Shown: in pieces, positions 33,309-42,556 of the stretch
Numbering within the stretch: position 1 is the first letter of the stretch
Layout of the letters: every line of letters begins with the position of its first letter
NCBI GenBank assembly: GCA_001898725.1
Contig: MKUV01000075.1
Location: forward strand, 1 to 42,599
Length of the DNA: 42,599 bases
Direction of reading: 5' to 3'
Source of the DNA: Caedibacter sp. 37-49
GTDB lineage: Bacteria; Pseudomonadota; Alphaproteobacteria; Caedimonadales; Caedimonadaceae
Notes under the pieces: model-generated
Seen by the model: only the letters and a program-made list of their open reading frames with translations
The model's database searches: none
What the model was told of the DNA's origin: nothing
Position numbers and translations under genes: made by a program

Positions 33309-34340
33309 ATGAAAAGAGTTTTAATTTTATTTTATATTATTACATTAAACTTAATGTTAAACCATATTACCTATGCAAGTCATTTTAACGAGGATGGAGA
33401 AGGAAGGTTAAGAACTTCTTCATATTCTTCAAATGGTTCTCTAGATACAAAAGAATTAGCTCCTCAACATAACACCTCTTACCCATCAGTTATTTCAAAA
33501 TACTTGGAGGTAAGCTTTTCGGGAGCATTGCGAGGTTTAATCCCACTCCCAATTGAGCATCCTTTTGACTTTATGAAAACTCGTATGCAAGCTAACTTAG
33601 GTGCAAAATCTGCGTTTAATATGGTGCAGGAAATTTATCAGCAAGATGGCTTAAAAGGTTTTTACGCCGGTGTAATACCTAATGGAACAAGGTTAATGAT
33701 AAAGCATGCTTACCGTTGGCCAATGATGCTTGCATTCCCTAATTTTTTTGATAAATTTTTACCTGAAGAAACCAAAACAGAGTATCCTTCACTTAAGAAG
33801 TTTTTGACGGGAGGAACAATAGCAAGCTTTGAAACTCTTATTATTTGTCCACTTGAGCGGCTTCAAGTCTGGTTAATGACTACTTATAGAGATGAAAAAA
33901 CCCTAGGTAACTTTTATCAACAAAATAGAGGCAATTTAAAGAAAGAACTATATCGGGGGTTGAATGCTTCTTATCCAAAGCAATTGGTTACATGGATAAG
34001 TTTCTTGGTTGCTGATGAAAAATGTAAAGCTTTAGCAAGGGAGTATACAGGAGAGAAGGAGCTTTCTTTTACAACCCTTCTATCTGTTAGCTTTGTAGTG
34101 GGAGCAATTAATGCTGTCATTACCCTACCTTTTGGTTGCATAAAAACACAAATGCAGAAGCATAACCCTGTAAAAAGCAATACTTTAATAAGTGTTACAA
34201 GGCAAATATATCAAAATAGTGGAATTAAAGGATTCTACGCTGGATGGCCGGTTAAGCTGGCACAATTTATGGTGCGGTCATTATTTACCGTTACTTTATT
34301 TGAAAAGCTTGAGAAAAAATGGAACAACTCTAAATTATAA
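33309..34340 (+). CDS. mitochondrial carrier family (SLC25-like) protein with N-terminal signal-like sequence
   Basis: Three carrier repeats: HPFDFMKTRMQ..GLKGFYAGVIPNGTR; CPLERLQVWLM; LPFGCIKTQMQ..GIKGFYAGWPVKLAQFMVRS; leader MKRVLILFYIITLNLMLNHITYA. Confidence 0.85.
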   Translation: MKRVLILFYIITLNLMLNHITYASHFNEDGEGRLRTSSYSSNGSLDTKELAPQHNTSYPSVISKYLEVSFSGALRGLIPLPIEHPFDFMKTRMQANLGAKSAFNMVQEIYQQDGLKGFYAGVIPNGTRLMIKHAYRWPMMLAFPNFFDKFLPEETKTEYPSLKKFLTGGTIASFETLIICPLERLQVWLMTTYRDEKTLGNFYQQNRGNLKKELYRGLNASYPKQLVTWISFLVADEKCKALAREYTGEKELSFTTLLSVSFVVGAINAVITLPFGCIKTQMQKHNPVKSNTLISVTRQIYQNSGIKGFYAGWPVKLAQFMVRSLFTVTLFEKLEKKWNNSKL

Positions 34341-34508
34341 TTAAATATCGATAGAAACTAGCAAATTATTAATCTACTCTCATATATTCATGTATTTAGA
34401 AATTCTTGGATGTACTATAGAACCTGAGAGGTATCTCTACTTAATTAGACATTTTAGCAGCTTTTTAAAAAAACATCTCACATGACATATCATTGGGTAC
34501 TATTTTTA

Positions 34509-35894
34509 TCACCATGGGTAAGAGTAAACTTTAGCGTTTTGAAAATTACGCATAGACTCTACTAAACCTTCTTTTATACCTAAACCAGATTTTTTAATAC
34601 CACCAAATGGCGCTATTTCACTTCGAAAACCTGGAATATCATTTATATTCACCATACCAGTTTTCAAGTTCTTAATCATATATGTAGCAATATTAAGGTT
34701 TTCAGTTACTACACCTGCAGATAATCCATATTGAGAACTATTAGCAATATCTAAAGCCTCTTCTGCGCTACTGAATCTAATTATTGGAGCCACAGGGCCA
34801 AATATTTCCTCAGATACAATGCAATGATCTAATGGCGTATGATCTATTATTGTAGGTGATAATACTGCCCCTTTTATTTTATTTCCATAAATAAGTACCG
34901 CCCCACTATTAATTGCATCATTTATTGTTTTATGTATATATGACGCGCTTTCAGAATCTATCAAAGTACCCATAAAATTTTCTTTATCGAAAGGATCACC
35001 ATACTTAAGGTTACTAGTTTTTTTTACAAATGCTTCAATAAATTTATCGGCAATTTCATTTGAAACAAGGATTCTTTTAACCGCAGTACAGCGTTGCCCC
35101 GTGTTTTTGAACGCACCTTTAACGGCAAGATCAACAGCAAGCTCTAAGTTTGCATCTTGCAAAATAATCAGTGGGTCACAACCTCCTAATTCAAGTATAA
35201 GTTTTTTTAAAAGGCAATGTTTAGCTATAATTTCACTAACTTTGTAGCTTCCAGTAAATGCTACAAGATCTACATAATCACTTTTGACTAAGGTGTCTAA
35301 TGCAACTTGATTAGAGCATGTAACAACTTTAAACATTTCCTTTGGTAACCCACATTCATAAAGTAGGTTTTGGAGATAAAAAGCCGATAGAGGAGCTTTA
35401 AGCGAAGGTTTTATAATTATTTTATTATTTGTAGAAACTGATGGTATTATTTTATGTGCTACCTGATTCATCGGATGATTAAATGGAGTAATAGCAGATA
35501 TTAAACGCAATGGTTCATAAGTTACAATTATTTTCTTTCTTACTGCATTTGGAACATTATCCGAGTTATATATATGATCAAAAGTTAGTGTACTTGTTAA
35601 ATGACTTCCCAACTCCAACAAATTTATTACTCTTTGCACCTCATTTTCCGAATCATTTACGCACAAACCCGTTTCAGAAGTTATCAAATTTGAAGCCTCT
35701 TGAATTCTTGTTTTTAACAATTGAGCAGCTTGCATAAGAATGCTGCTTCGTTCAAATAAACTTAAATTTGCATTGTAATTAGCAGAATCTTTAATCATCG
35801 ATGATAAAGTTTTATGATTTAACAATGGGACTTCCCCTACAACTGTATTGTCATAAGGATTATTAATTTTTAGAGTTTCAATGTTTTTATGCAT
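34509..35894 (-). CDS. aldehyde dehydrogenase, resembling phosphonoacetaldehyde dehydrogenase
   Basis: TYEPLRLISAITPFNHPMNQVAHKIIPSV; LILELGGCDPLII; NTGQRCTAVKRILV catalytic Cys; FGGIKKSGLG. Confidence 0.85.
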   Translation of the reverse strand: MHKNIETLKINNPYDNTVVGEVPLLNHKTLSSMIKDSANYNANLSLFERSSILMQAAQLLKTRIQEASNLITSETGLCVNDSENEVQRVINLLELGSHLTSTLTFDHIYNSDNVPNAVRKKIIVTYEPLRLISAITPFNHPMNQVAHKIIPSVSTNNKIIIKPSLKAPLSAFYLQNLLYECGLPKEMFKVVTCSNQVALDTLVKSDYVDLVAFTGSYKVSEIIAKHCLLKKLILELGGCDPLIILQDANLELAVDLAVKGAFKNTGQRCTAVKRILVSNEIADKFIEAFVKKTSNLKYGDPFDKENFMGTLIDSESASYIHKTINDAINSGAVLIYGNKIKGAVLSPTIIDHTPLDHCIVSEEIFGPVAPIIRFSSAEEALDIANSSQYGLSAGVVTENLNIATYMIKNLKTGMVNINDIPGFRSEIAPFGGIKKSGLGIKEGLVESMRNFQNAKVYSYPW

Positions 35895-35909
35895 ATAAGT
35901 TACCTTGAA

Positions 35910-36047
35910 TTATCTTTTTATACTATTAACAAGCCTTTCCTTAAGTTTATAAGGTGGTATGTTAGGTCTGAGTTCTAGTGAAGAATCTGAGTTCATCTTT
36001 AAATGTATAAGCACAGGATCTTCTATATCAATAAATAGTTCTTCCAT
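35910..36047 (-). CDS. small ORF (45 aa) immediately upstream of the ALDH
   Basis: MEELFIDIEDPVLIHLKMNSDSSLELRPNIPPYKLKERLVNSIKR*, not in supplied track (below length cutoff); 15 nt from ALDH start. Confidence 0.3.
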   Translation of the reverse strand: MEELFIDIEDPVLIHLKMNSDSSLELRPNIPPYKLKERLVNSIKR

Positions 36048-36095
36048 TTTTTCTATTGCTGCTTAATTATAACATTCAAGCACCGGAGTAATAAA

Positions 36096-37091
36096 ATGGC
36101 ATATTCCTGTAAAAATAAAGTAGCAGAAGATTCTTTGCAAGATGTAATAACTTTCGATCTGGGTTCTAAAATAAAAGAAGAATTTAAGGTTTTAGTAGAT
36201 AGTGAACCTGCTTTAAAAAATCTTTATCAAGACCAAGATACAGCAATGCAGATAATGCAAGTAATGGGCAAGAAATTGGAAGTGCTTCTTCCCTCAAATA
36301 TTCAAGAAACTCTTAGGGAAATGGGTAGAACTGGAGAGCCAGGGATTATTTATCTTAAGGGGCTTCCTACTGATTATTATATACCAGAAAAAGGAGGTAT
36401 TCTCGAGAGAGTTAATGCTAAGAGCAAAGTGAGTGAGTGTTTAATGCTTGGGCTTGCTTATATAATGAGGTGTGAAGTACGTCCAAATAATGAGCAAGGA
36501 GGAAGAATTATTCATAATATTGCACCTGTAAATGGACTTGAAAATACTTTTTCTAGTAAGGGAACCGAACCATTTTATTTACATACAGATAATGCTTATC
36601 AGGAAAAAGTACCTGATTTTGTAATGATGTACAGTCTTGTACAGGACCCGGATGTATCTACCAGCTATTATCCCATTTCAGGTTTTATTGAATCCTTCCC
36701 AAAAGATATTCTTGAGAGTATGAAGAAAAAGCAATTTAAAATAAAATCAGCTCCAGGTTACTCTGAAATTGAAGGGATCTTTGCTTTGCTATCTGAAGAA
36801 GAAGATATTGCTCAAAATAAGAAAGTAAGACTTCGACTTTATCAAGAACCAAGAGGTCGTATTGAGGCTGCTAGCGAAGAAGTTGGTGAAGAAGTTCAAA
36901 AAGTAATTCAAGCAGTAGAGAGAATTTTAAAGCCTGTCAACCCTAAGGGTATATCTTTAAAATCTGGCGAGGCAATTATCTTCAATAATGGTTGGGGCAT
37001 TAACAAGGTTGGTGGTGTTATGCACGGGCGTAAAGGAAAGATTAAAAATCTTCAGAGATGGCTGCAACGTGCTTTCTTGTTTAAAAGATAA
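36096..37091 (+). CDS. TauD/AsnO-like Fe(II)/2-oxoglutarate-dependent oxygenase
   Basis: PGIIYLKGLPTDYYIP; GTEPFYLHTDNAYQEKVPDFVMMYSLVQDPD (HxD); distal MHGRKGK (H) and R. Confidence 0.65.
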   Translation: MAYSCKNKVAEDSLQDVITFDLGSKIKEEFKVLVDSEPALKNLYQDQDTAMQIMQVMGKKLEVLLPSNIQETLREMGRTGEPGIIYLKGLPTDYYIPEKGGILERVNAKSKVSECLMLGLAYIMRCEVRPNNEQGGRIIHNIAPVNGLENTFSSKGTEPFYLHTDNAYQEKVPDFVMMYSLVQDPDVSTSYYPISGFIESFPKDILESMKKKQFKIKSAPGYSEIEGIFALLSEEEDIAQNKKVRLRLYQEPRGRIEAASEEVGEEVQKVIQAVERILKPVNPKGISLKSGEAIIFNNGWGINKVGGVMHGRKGKIKNLQRWLQRAFLFKR

Positions 37092-37102
37092 TAGCTCTTA
37101 TA

Positions 37103-37279
37103 ATCTTGAATCTAGTAAGCAGCGGTATTGGTGATAAAGGTGCTCAAGCGCTTGCCAACAGCAAAAGCCTTACTTCTCTCTCAACCTTGGATCTAGTAGG
37201 TAACAAAATTGACTCTGTAGGCGCCCAAGCTTTAAAGGAAAGCAAAACGTTAACTAACTTAAAAAATCTATCCCTATAA
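37103..37279 (+). pseudogene. leucine-rich-repeat (RNI/NLRC3-like) gene fragment
   Basis: Frame encodes ILNLVSSGIGDKGAQALANSKSLTSLSTLDLVGNKIDSVGAQALKESKTLTNLKNLSL*, at least two LRR units with no upstream start. Confidence 0.75.
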
Positions 37280-37350
37280 AAATAAGATAAATTTGCATAA
37301 AATCGTCAAGACACTTAACTAAGCATAATAAGCCTAATTTATTTTCTCTT

Positions 37351-37370
37351 TTGCTTCCGAATTGCTTCCG
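37351..37370 (+). repeat. putative integrase arm-type sites (right): TTGCTTCCG x2, 11-bp period
   Basis: TTGCTTCCGAATTGCTTCCG, same spacing and orientation as 18126-18145. Confidence 0.6.
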
Positions 37371-37451
37371 TAAATATAGTTTTTATAAATGGTTTTTTAT
37401 TTATTTTCAATTTTTCAATTGCTTAAAATATTCTTAAAGATAATACCTACC

Positions 37452-37498
37452 GATTCGTAATCAGTAGGTCGGAGGTTCGATTCCTCTCTTCGGCACCA
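37452..37498 (+). repeat. attR core: displaced tRNA-Thr 3' half
   Basis: GATTCGTAATCAGTAGGTCGGAGGTTCGATTCCTCTCTTCGGCACCA, 47-nt partial tRNA repeat; lacks acceptor 5' strand and D arm. Confidence 0.9.
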
Positions 37499-37577
37499 GC
37501 AAAAACAAACACTTATAACTAAACAGTAAAATCTTAAAGCTATATTAGCCGTTCCTGAAGTATGAGTATTTGGAAGA

Positions 37578-37931
37578 TTATGTGCTGCATTTGGCATGCA
37601 GATTTGGTTTGCATGATCTCATAACTTGCCAGAGCCAAGCTAAAATAAAGAATAAGAAAGCTCTAAGCAGCCTTATATTATGCCCAATCGTACAGAGAAG
37701 TGCATTGTCTCCTAAGACTCCTTTGAGGCAAATTGCGTCCCAAGCCTTCATATGACCCGATGTGAGGCTCAATCGCATTGCGATGCATGAGCGCTCGTTT
37801 GAGTTTAGGAAGCAGGCCTTTTTGACTTTTGACGGGCTAGAATGACTTGCTTGAAATAAGGAAGGAATTTGGCTAAAGATAAAATTTTTATGCATTATTG
37901 AGTGAAAAAAATTTACATAAGCACCTGGCAA
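37578..37931 (-). pseudogene. IS5-like transposase C-terminal remnant, frameshifted
   Basis: GHMKAWDAICLKGVLGDNALLCTIGHNIRLL in one frame and HRNAIEPHIG in the neighbouring frame. Confidence 0.65.
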
Positions 37932-38398
37932 ACCTCAGCAAGCATAGAAGAAAAAGGTCGACGTTACATCAATATTAATTGCATTTTAGGATCTACTTGG
38001 TGAGAACGTCTAAAAAAATCCCAAGATTTCTCTAATGCTGCCCTTTCAGCGCGGATTTTTTTCTCTAAAATTTTTGCATCTTCTTGTTCAGATGTAAGAT
38101 CTTTCTTTTTTTGCTCATTTTTTCTCTAATTAAATTTGGAGAACAACTCTTAGAAGGGGCCATCTTTAAAAGAGTTAAAGCGTGAAGGAAAACCAATCCA
38201 TTCAGCTTTTGTATTGAATGCTCACCCATTATAGCCCATTAGCAAAAATAAATTTACAGGTCATAAGAAGCAATTTAAAAATAAGGTAATGAGTAATTAA
38301 AAAACGCGAAAGAATTAAAGATATTCGCATTTATTCTCGAAAATAATAATTAAAAGAAACAGGTAATAATTAGGCTTCAAGTTAGCAAAGGAGGTGGT

Positions 38399-41300
38399 AT
38401 GGAACTTTTTGCGCCCAATGGTTGGGGATTGGTGTGTCGTCTTAGTCGTGTTTTCCTCACATATGTTCTCATCTATCAGCAAATCTTTTTAGGAGTTGTA
38501 TGGGCAAATGGTGATCTTATACGCGTTGAGATTACCCAAGATAATGCTTTTCAAACACAGGGCTCTCTTGAACGACTGCCAGAAGAGAATCTTCCTTTAA
38601 AATTAAAAGTCACAAGACAGAGAAGCGATTCTACTGAGCAAAAAGCCACTCAGGAGATAGAATCTATTCTTTATGAAAGACGTCTTCACTTTAAAAAAGG
38701 TATCAATGAAGATAAAAAGCTGTCTTCCACCTCTAGCTTAAGACTAACTTCAACGCATACTGATGGCGCTCTTAATCTTCTTTTTAAGGAGAGAGGACTT
38801 AATCTACGCTTTCTAATCCGATCAACAGGCGAAATTTCCATTGAGAAATTGATTGCAGAAGATGCGATTGAACTCTGCACAGTAGGACGAATTACAACAA
38901 GTCTATCTCCCATCAAGGCAACGTCACTCTCGTTGGTAGGTCAAGATATCCTTAACTATACCAGCCTTTGTACCACCAAAGAATTAGCATTAACCGCTGT
39001 TGGGACCCAAGCTCGTAAGGGTTTAATCACGAATATGCCTGAAGGAAGAATAAAGTCTCAAGGATTATTAAATGTTTTTAAAGGAGATTTCCATAATCAA
39101 GGTTCTCTTGAAGCGGTCGATAAGCTGGAAGCTGATTTTCATCAGAATAATCTTTTTAATAGATCTCAAGAAAAAGGGTATTCATTAATTCAGGGAAAAA
39201 GCTCTTTTTCTTTAAGAAATATCGATCGATTTGAAAATACCTCTGAAATTAAAAGTCAGCGCAGTTTATTCATTGAATCAAATATTTTAGAAAACTTAAA
39301 GACGATATCATCTGATCGAAAACTTAAAATTCATACTATAGATAGCTTATATAACCTTCAGGGAACCATTCAGGCTAGCGACAGATTAAGTATTAATGTT
39401 GTCGGTGAATTTTACAATCAAGCTAATATTTTTAGTGATAAAAAAATTAAACTTTCAGTAGGTGAACATTTTGAAAATACTTCTTTAGGACACATTTCTG
39501 CTTCTTCTCTATCTTTAACTTGTATGGGTTTAGGTCAAAACAAGGGCCAGCTTGCCTCACAATCTCTTAACATTACGGCGGCTACTTTTGAGAACTATCA
39601 TCAAATTGAAACTCAAGAGGGAGAGTTAAATGAGCTTTCTTATGGTGAGGGATTTCATCTCTATGAAGACAGCTTCTTAAGTGCAAATCAACACCTAAAT
39701 ATAAGAGCAAAATCACTTATTATTGATCAAGGTGCCCTTATAGAAACAGGCCAGCTTGATGCTATTCTTTTTTATCTAGCCAACTCAGGGCATATTATTA
39801 GCCAAGAGATACAAGACTTAAAAATAGGTCGTTTCTATAATGAAGGCAAACTGAGAGCAAGTAGCCTTATTTTAACAGTATTTGATACGTTTGAGAATGT
39901 GAGTGATGATGTTGAAGGCACTAAAACCCTAACTTTTGGAGTAAAAACTTTACTCAATTACGGCCAACTTAAGAGTAAGCTTATTAAAGGTCGTATCGCT
40001 CATCTTAATAATGAGGGAACGATTCAAGCAGATGAAACATTCGATGCGTCAATTCAGAAACTTGAAAATCAGGGGCTCATTCTCTCCGCGGGAGATATTT
40101 GGGTTAATGAGTTATCTGATTCTTCAACAAATAGTGGCTTGATCCAAGCACAAAGCATCCATCTCAGTTCTCAACAAGAGCATTTAAGTCAATTTCAAGG
40201 AAACTTTACACCTTCATCACCTCAAGCTTATTTTTTAAATAGAGGTAGCATTCTGGCAGATAATAAAACGTCATTTTTATTAAGCTCTTTCGAGAACCAT
40301 GGAACTATGCAGGCAAGTGAGGAGATTTGGAAACTTGTTGAACTTAAAAATGAAGGCTCAATTAAAGGCGGCGATCTTCTTTCTTTACATGTAATGTCGC
40401 TGCTTATCAATAATGGAACGATTACTAGCAATCAGGAAATCTCGATTGTTTCAGATGGAAGTTGTACTAATACAAACACGATCTCAGCCTCAAAGGCATT
40501 AACTCTAAATTTTAAGAATTCTTTTTCAAACCTGGGGATGATCTATTCTCCTCTTCTCACTTTGCAAGGCCGAATCCTTAGAAATAAGGGCCAGATCATA
40601 GGCAAGCAGGCTTTGGATTTACAGACGCAAAGTTTTATTAATGATAAAGAGGGACGACTCAAAGGAGAAGAAGTAAATATTAATTCTCATAAATCAGGTA
40701 AGAATATAGGACTTATTAAAGCAAAGAAAACTTTACGAGTTAAAGGGTTAAATTTTATTAATCGACTTTCTGGACAATTATATTCGCAAGGAACTTTTTT
40801 AGGAAGATACAAAGGCAAACTTATTAATAAAGGAAAAATTAAAGCCTTTGAGCAGATTGACCTAGATTCTTTCGAATTAGAAAATGATGGCGCTATTAAG
40901 AGTGAAGGAACAGTCAAACTAACAGCAGATAAACTTGAGAGCTCAGGCCGCTTGGAGGGAGATGAAGCTGTTATTCTAAAAGTTAACGAGAAGGGAGATC
41001 TAAAAGACGGTTCTATAGTCACTCAGGGAAGGCTCACAGTAAGCGGTGGAACTATAAAAGTATCCGAAGGAGTCTCTTTAGAAAGTTTAGCCATTTATCT
41101 TTTGCTTCAGCATTTTGAGAATTACGGAACAATAGACGCTCAAAAGGAAGTCCATCATAAGGGAGGAACCCTTTTAAATCATGGTAGTATTAAAGTAGGA
41201 GAATCCATCATTTATGAAGGAACTCTTTCCCTTATCAATAATGGAATTATGGACACAAATTCTTTGAAATTATTAGGTGTCCGTAAGCTTTATAACACCC

Positions 41301-42556
41301 ATCAAATAATTGCTCATCAAGCGTTAGAAGGGCAAATCGATACCCTTCAAAACAGAGGGCTGCTTCAAGGTAAAACCCTTGCTTTGACAAATTTAAATAC
41401 ACTCTTCTTGAATGAAGAGCAGGGTAAGGTTTTAGGCATAGACACTTTTGAAGTTTCTGGCCAAGGAAAAGTTGAAAACAATGGGACAATCGAAACTCAT
41501 CGCGGCTCTCTAACGCTTAAGCCACAAATTTTATCAAATCACGGCAATATTAATGCTACCAACCACTCTTTAATCATTGAAGCCCCTAAAGTTGATAATG
41601 CGGGGCAATTATTAGGAGAAAATATTACTCTCAGCTCACAAGATTTTCAAAATTCTAAAGAAGGAAAAGTAGTGAGCCGCCAAGGAAAGGCGGAATTTGT
41701 CTGTAGACAAACGCTCAGAAATGCGGGGCTCTTGCAAGCCCCCGGCACAATAAGCCTAACAGCCTTAAATACTATTAATGAAGGACAGGTTCTTTCACTC
41801 GTGCGTATTCTAATAGCAACAAATACTTTAACCAATAAAGGTCTTTTGCAAGCAAACAAAATTGAGTGGGCTAAACGTCTTATCTCCTTTTTAAATCACG
41901 GCAATGTGATAAGTGCTTCTCCTTTTACTTTGGAAGCGGCCTCGTTTACGAATCAAGGCACAATTAAAGGAGAAAACTTAGCTTTTACACTTCTAGAAGG
42001 ACAGAATAGTGGATTGCTTCTTGCTTCCTTAATTACCCTCATTTTCCAAAATAAATTCAGCAATGCGGCAGAAGGCAAGATAATAACAGATAAAGTTTTT
42101 GAGGTTTCTGGAGAAGGAGAGTTTGAAAACTTCGGCCACATCGGAGAAGCAACCCTTAAGAACGCAGAAGCAACGGAAGTGCATCCAGGTGGGCAGTTAA
42201 CATTTATAACAAAATCCTTTTCCAATCATGGAAGTATCAATTCAGGTAATAATAATCTTAATCTTGATACAGAGATTTTAACCAATGCAGGCCATGTAAA
42301 AGGAAACCTTGCTTTTAAGAAATCTATCGCCACCTTTGTCAATGAAGCGGCTGGTCAGATATCAAGCTTGACGCCTTTCATCCTTGAGAGCATTTCTTTT
42401 ATGAATCGTGGTCTTCTGAGTGCGCCTTCTTTAACTTTAATTCTCACGAGTGCTCAGAATGAAGGAACACTTTACGGCCAAACCTTTTTAAAATTAGTCT
42501 TTAAAGAATTATTCTCTCAGAGTGGTAAAGGTAAAATAGTCGATTCTGAAGTATGA
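38399..42556 (+). CDS. large hemagglutinin-like beta-helix repeat protein (TpsA/FHA-like), possibly truncated
   Basis: 1385 aa; N-terminal extended hydrophobic leader LSRVFLTYVLIYQQIFLGVVWANGD; dozens of N-x-G-x-I/L repeats (NHGSI, NEGTI, NRGLL, NAGQL). Confidence 0.7.
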   Translation: MELFAPNGWGLVCRLSRVFLTYVLIYQQIFLGVVWANGDLIRVEITQDNAFQTQGSLERLPEENLPLKLKVTRQRSDSTEQKATQEIESILYERRLHFKKGINEDKKLSSTSSLRLTSTHTDGALNLLFKERGLNLRFLIRSTGEISIEKLIAEDAIELCTVGRITTSLSPIKATSLSLVGQDILNYTSLCTTKELALTAVGTQARKGLITNMPEGRIKSQGLLNVFKGDFHNQGSLEAVDKLEADFHQNNLFNRSQEKGYSLIQGKSSFSLRNIDRFENTSEIKSQRSLFIESNILENLKTISSDRKLKIHTIDSLYNLQGTIQASDRLSINVVGEFYNQANIFSDKKIKLSVGEHFENTSLGHISASSLSLTCMGLGQNKGQLASQSLNITAATFENYHQIETQEGELNELSYGEGFHLYEDSFLSANQHLNIRAKSLIIDQGALIETGQLDAILFYLANSGHIISQEIQDLKIGRFYNEGKLRASSLILTVFDTFENVSDDVEGTKTLTFGVKTLLNYGQLKSKLIKGRIAHLNNEGTIQADETFDASIQKLENQGLILSAGDIWVNELSDSSTNSGLIQAQSIHLSSQQEHLSQFQGNFTPSSPQAYFLNRGSILADNKTSFLLSSFENHGTMQASEEIWKLVELKNEGSIKGGDLLSLHVMSLLINNGTITSNQEISIVSDGSCTNTNTISASKALTLNFKNSFSNLGMIYSPLLTLQGRILRNKGQIIGKQALDLQTQSFINDKEGRLKGEEVNINSHKSGKNIGLIKAKKTLRVKGLNFINRLSGQLYSQGTFLGRYKGKLINKGKIKAFEQIDLDSFELENDGAIKSEGTVKLTADKLESSGRLEGDEAVILKVNEKGDLKDGSIVTQGRLTVSGGTIKVSEGVSLESLAIYLLLQHFENYGTIDAQKEVHHKGGTLLNHGSIKVGESIIYEGTLSLINNGIMDTNSLKLLGVRKLYNTHQIIAHQALEGQIDTLQNRGLLQGKTLALTNLNTLFLNEEQGKVLGIDTFEVSGQGKVENNGTIETHRGSLTLKPQILSNHGNINATNHSLIIEAPKVDNAGQLLGENITLSSQDFQNSKEGKVVSRQGKAEFVCRQTLRNAGLLQAPGTISLTALNTINEGQVLSLVRILIATNTLTNKGLLQANKIEWAKRLISFLNHGNVISASPFTLEAASFTNQGTIKGENLAFTLLEGQNSGLLLASLITLIFQNKFSNAAEGKIITDKVFEVSGEGEFENFGHIGEATLKNAEATEVHPGGQLTFITKSFSNHGSINSGNNNLNLDTEILTNAGHVKGNLAFKKSIATFVNEAAGQISSLTPFILESISFMNRGLLSAPSLTLILTSAQNEGTLYGQTFLKLVFKELFSQSGKGKIVDSEV

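Noticed and set aside
32167-35894. A complete fluorometabolite pathway (DUF62 plus ALDH)
   Set aside because: Tempting parallel to fluorinase clusters, but no purine nucleoside phosphorylase, isomerase or aldolase is seen and the halide-site residues cannot be verified by eye.
37452-37498. Second tRNA-Thr gene
   Set aside because: Only the 3' half is present; no acceptor 5' strand or D arm upstream, so it is an attachment-site fragment.
37415-37597. 60-aa minus-strand ORF
   Set aside because: It overlaps the attR tRNA fragment; 'RREESNLRPTDYESVG' is the well-known spurious translation of tRNA sequence.
38399-42556. DNA-level tandem repeats in the adhesin-like gene
   Set aside because: Repeats are at protein-motif level (N-x-G-x-I) and diverged in nucleotide sequence.
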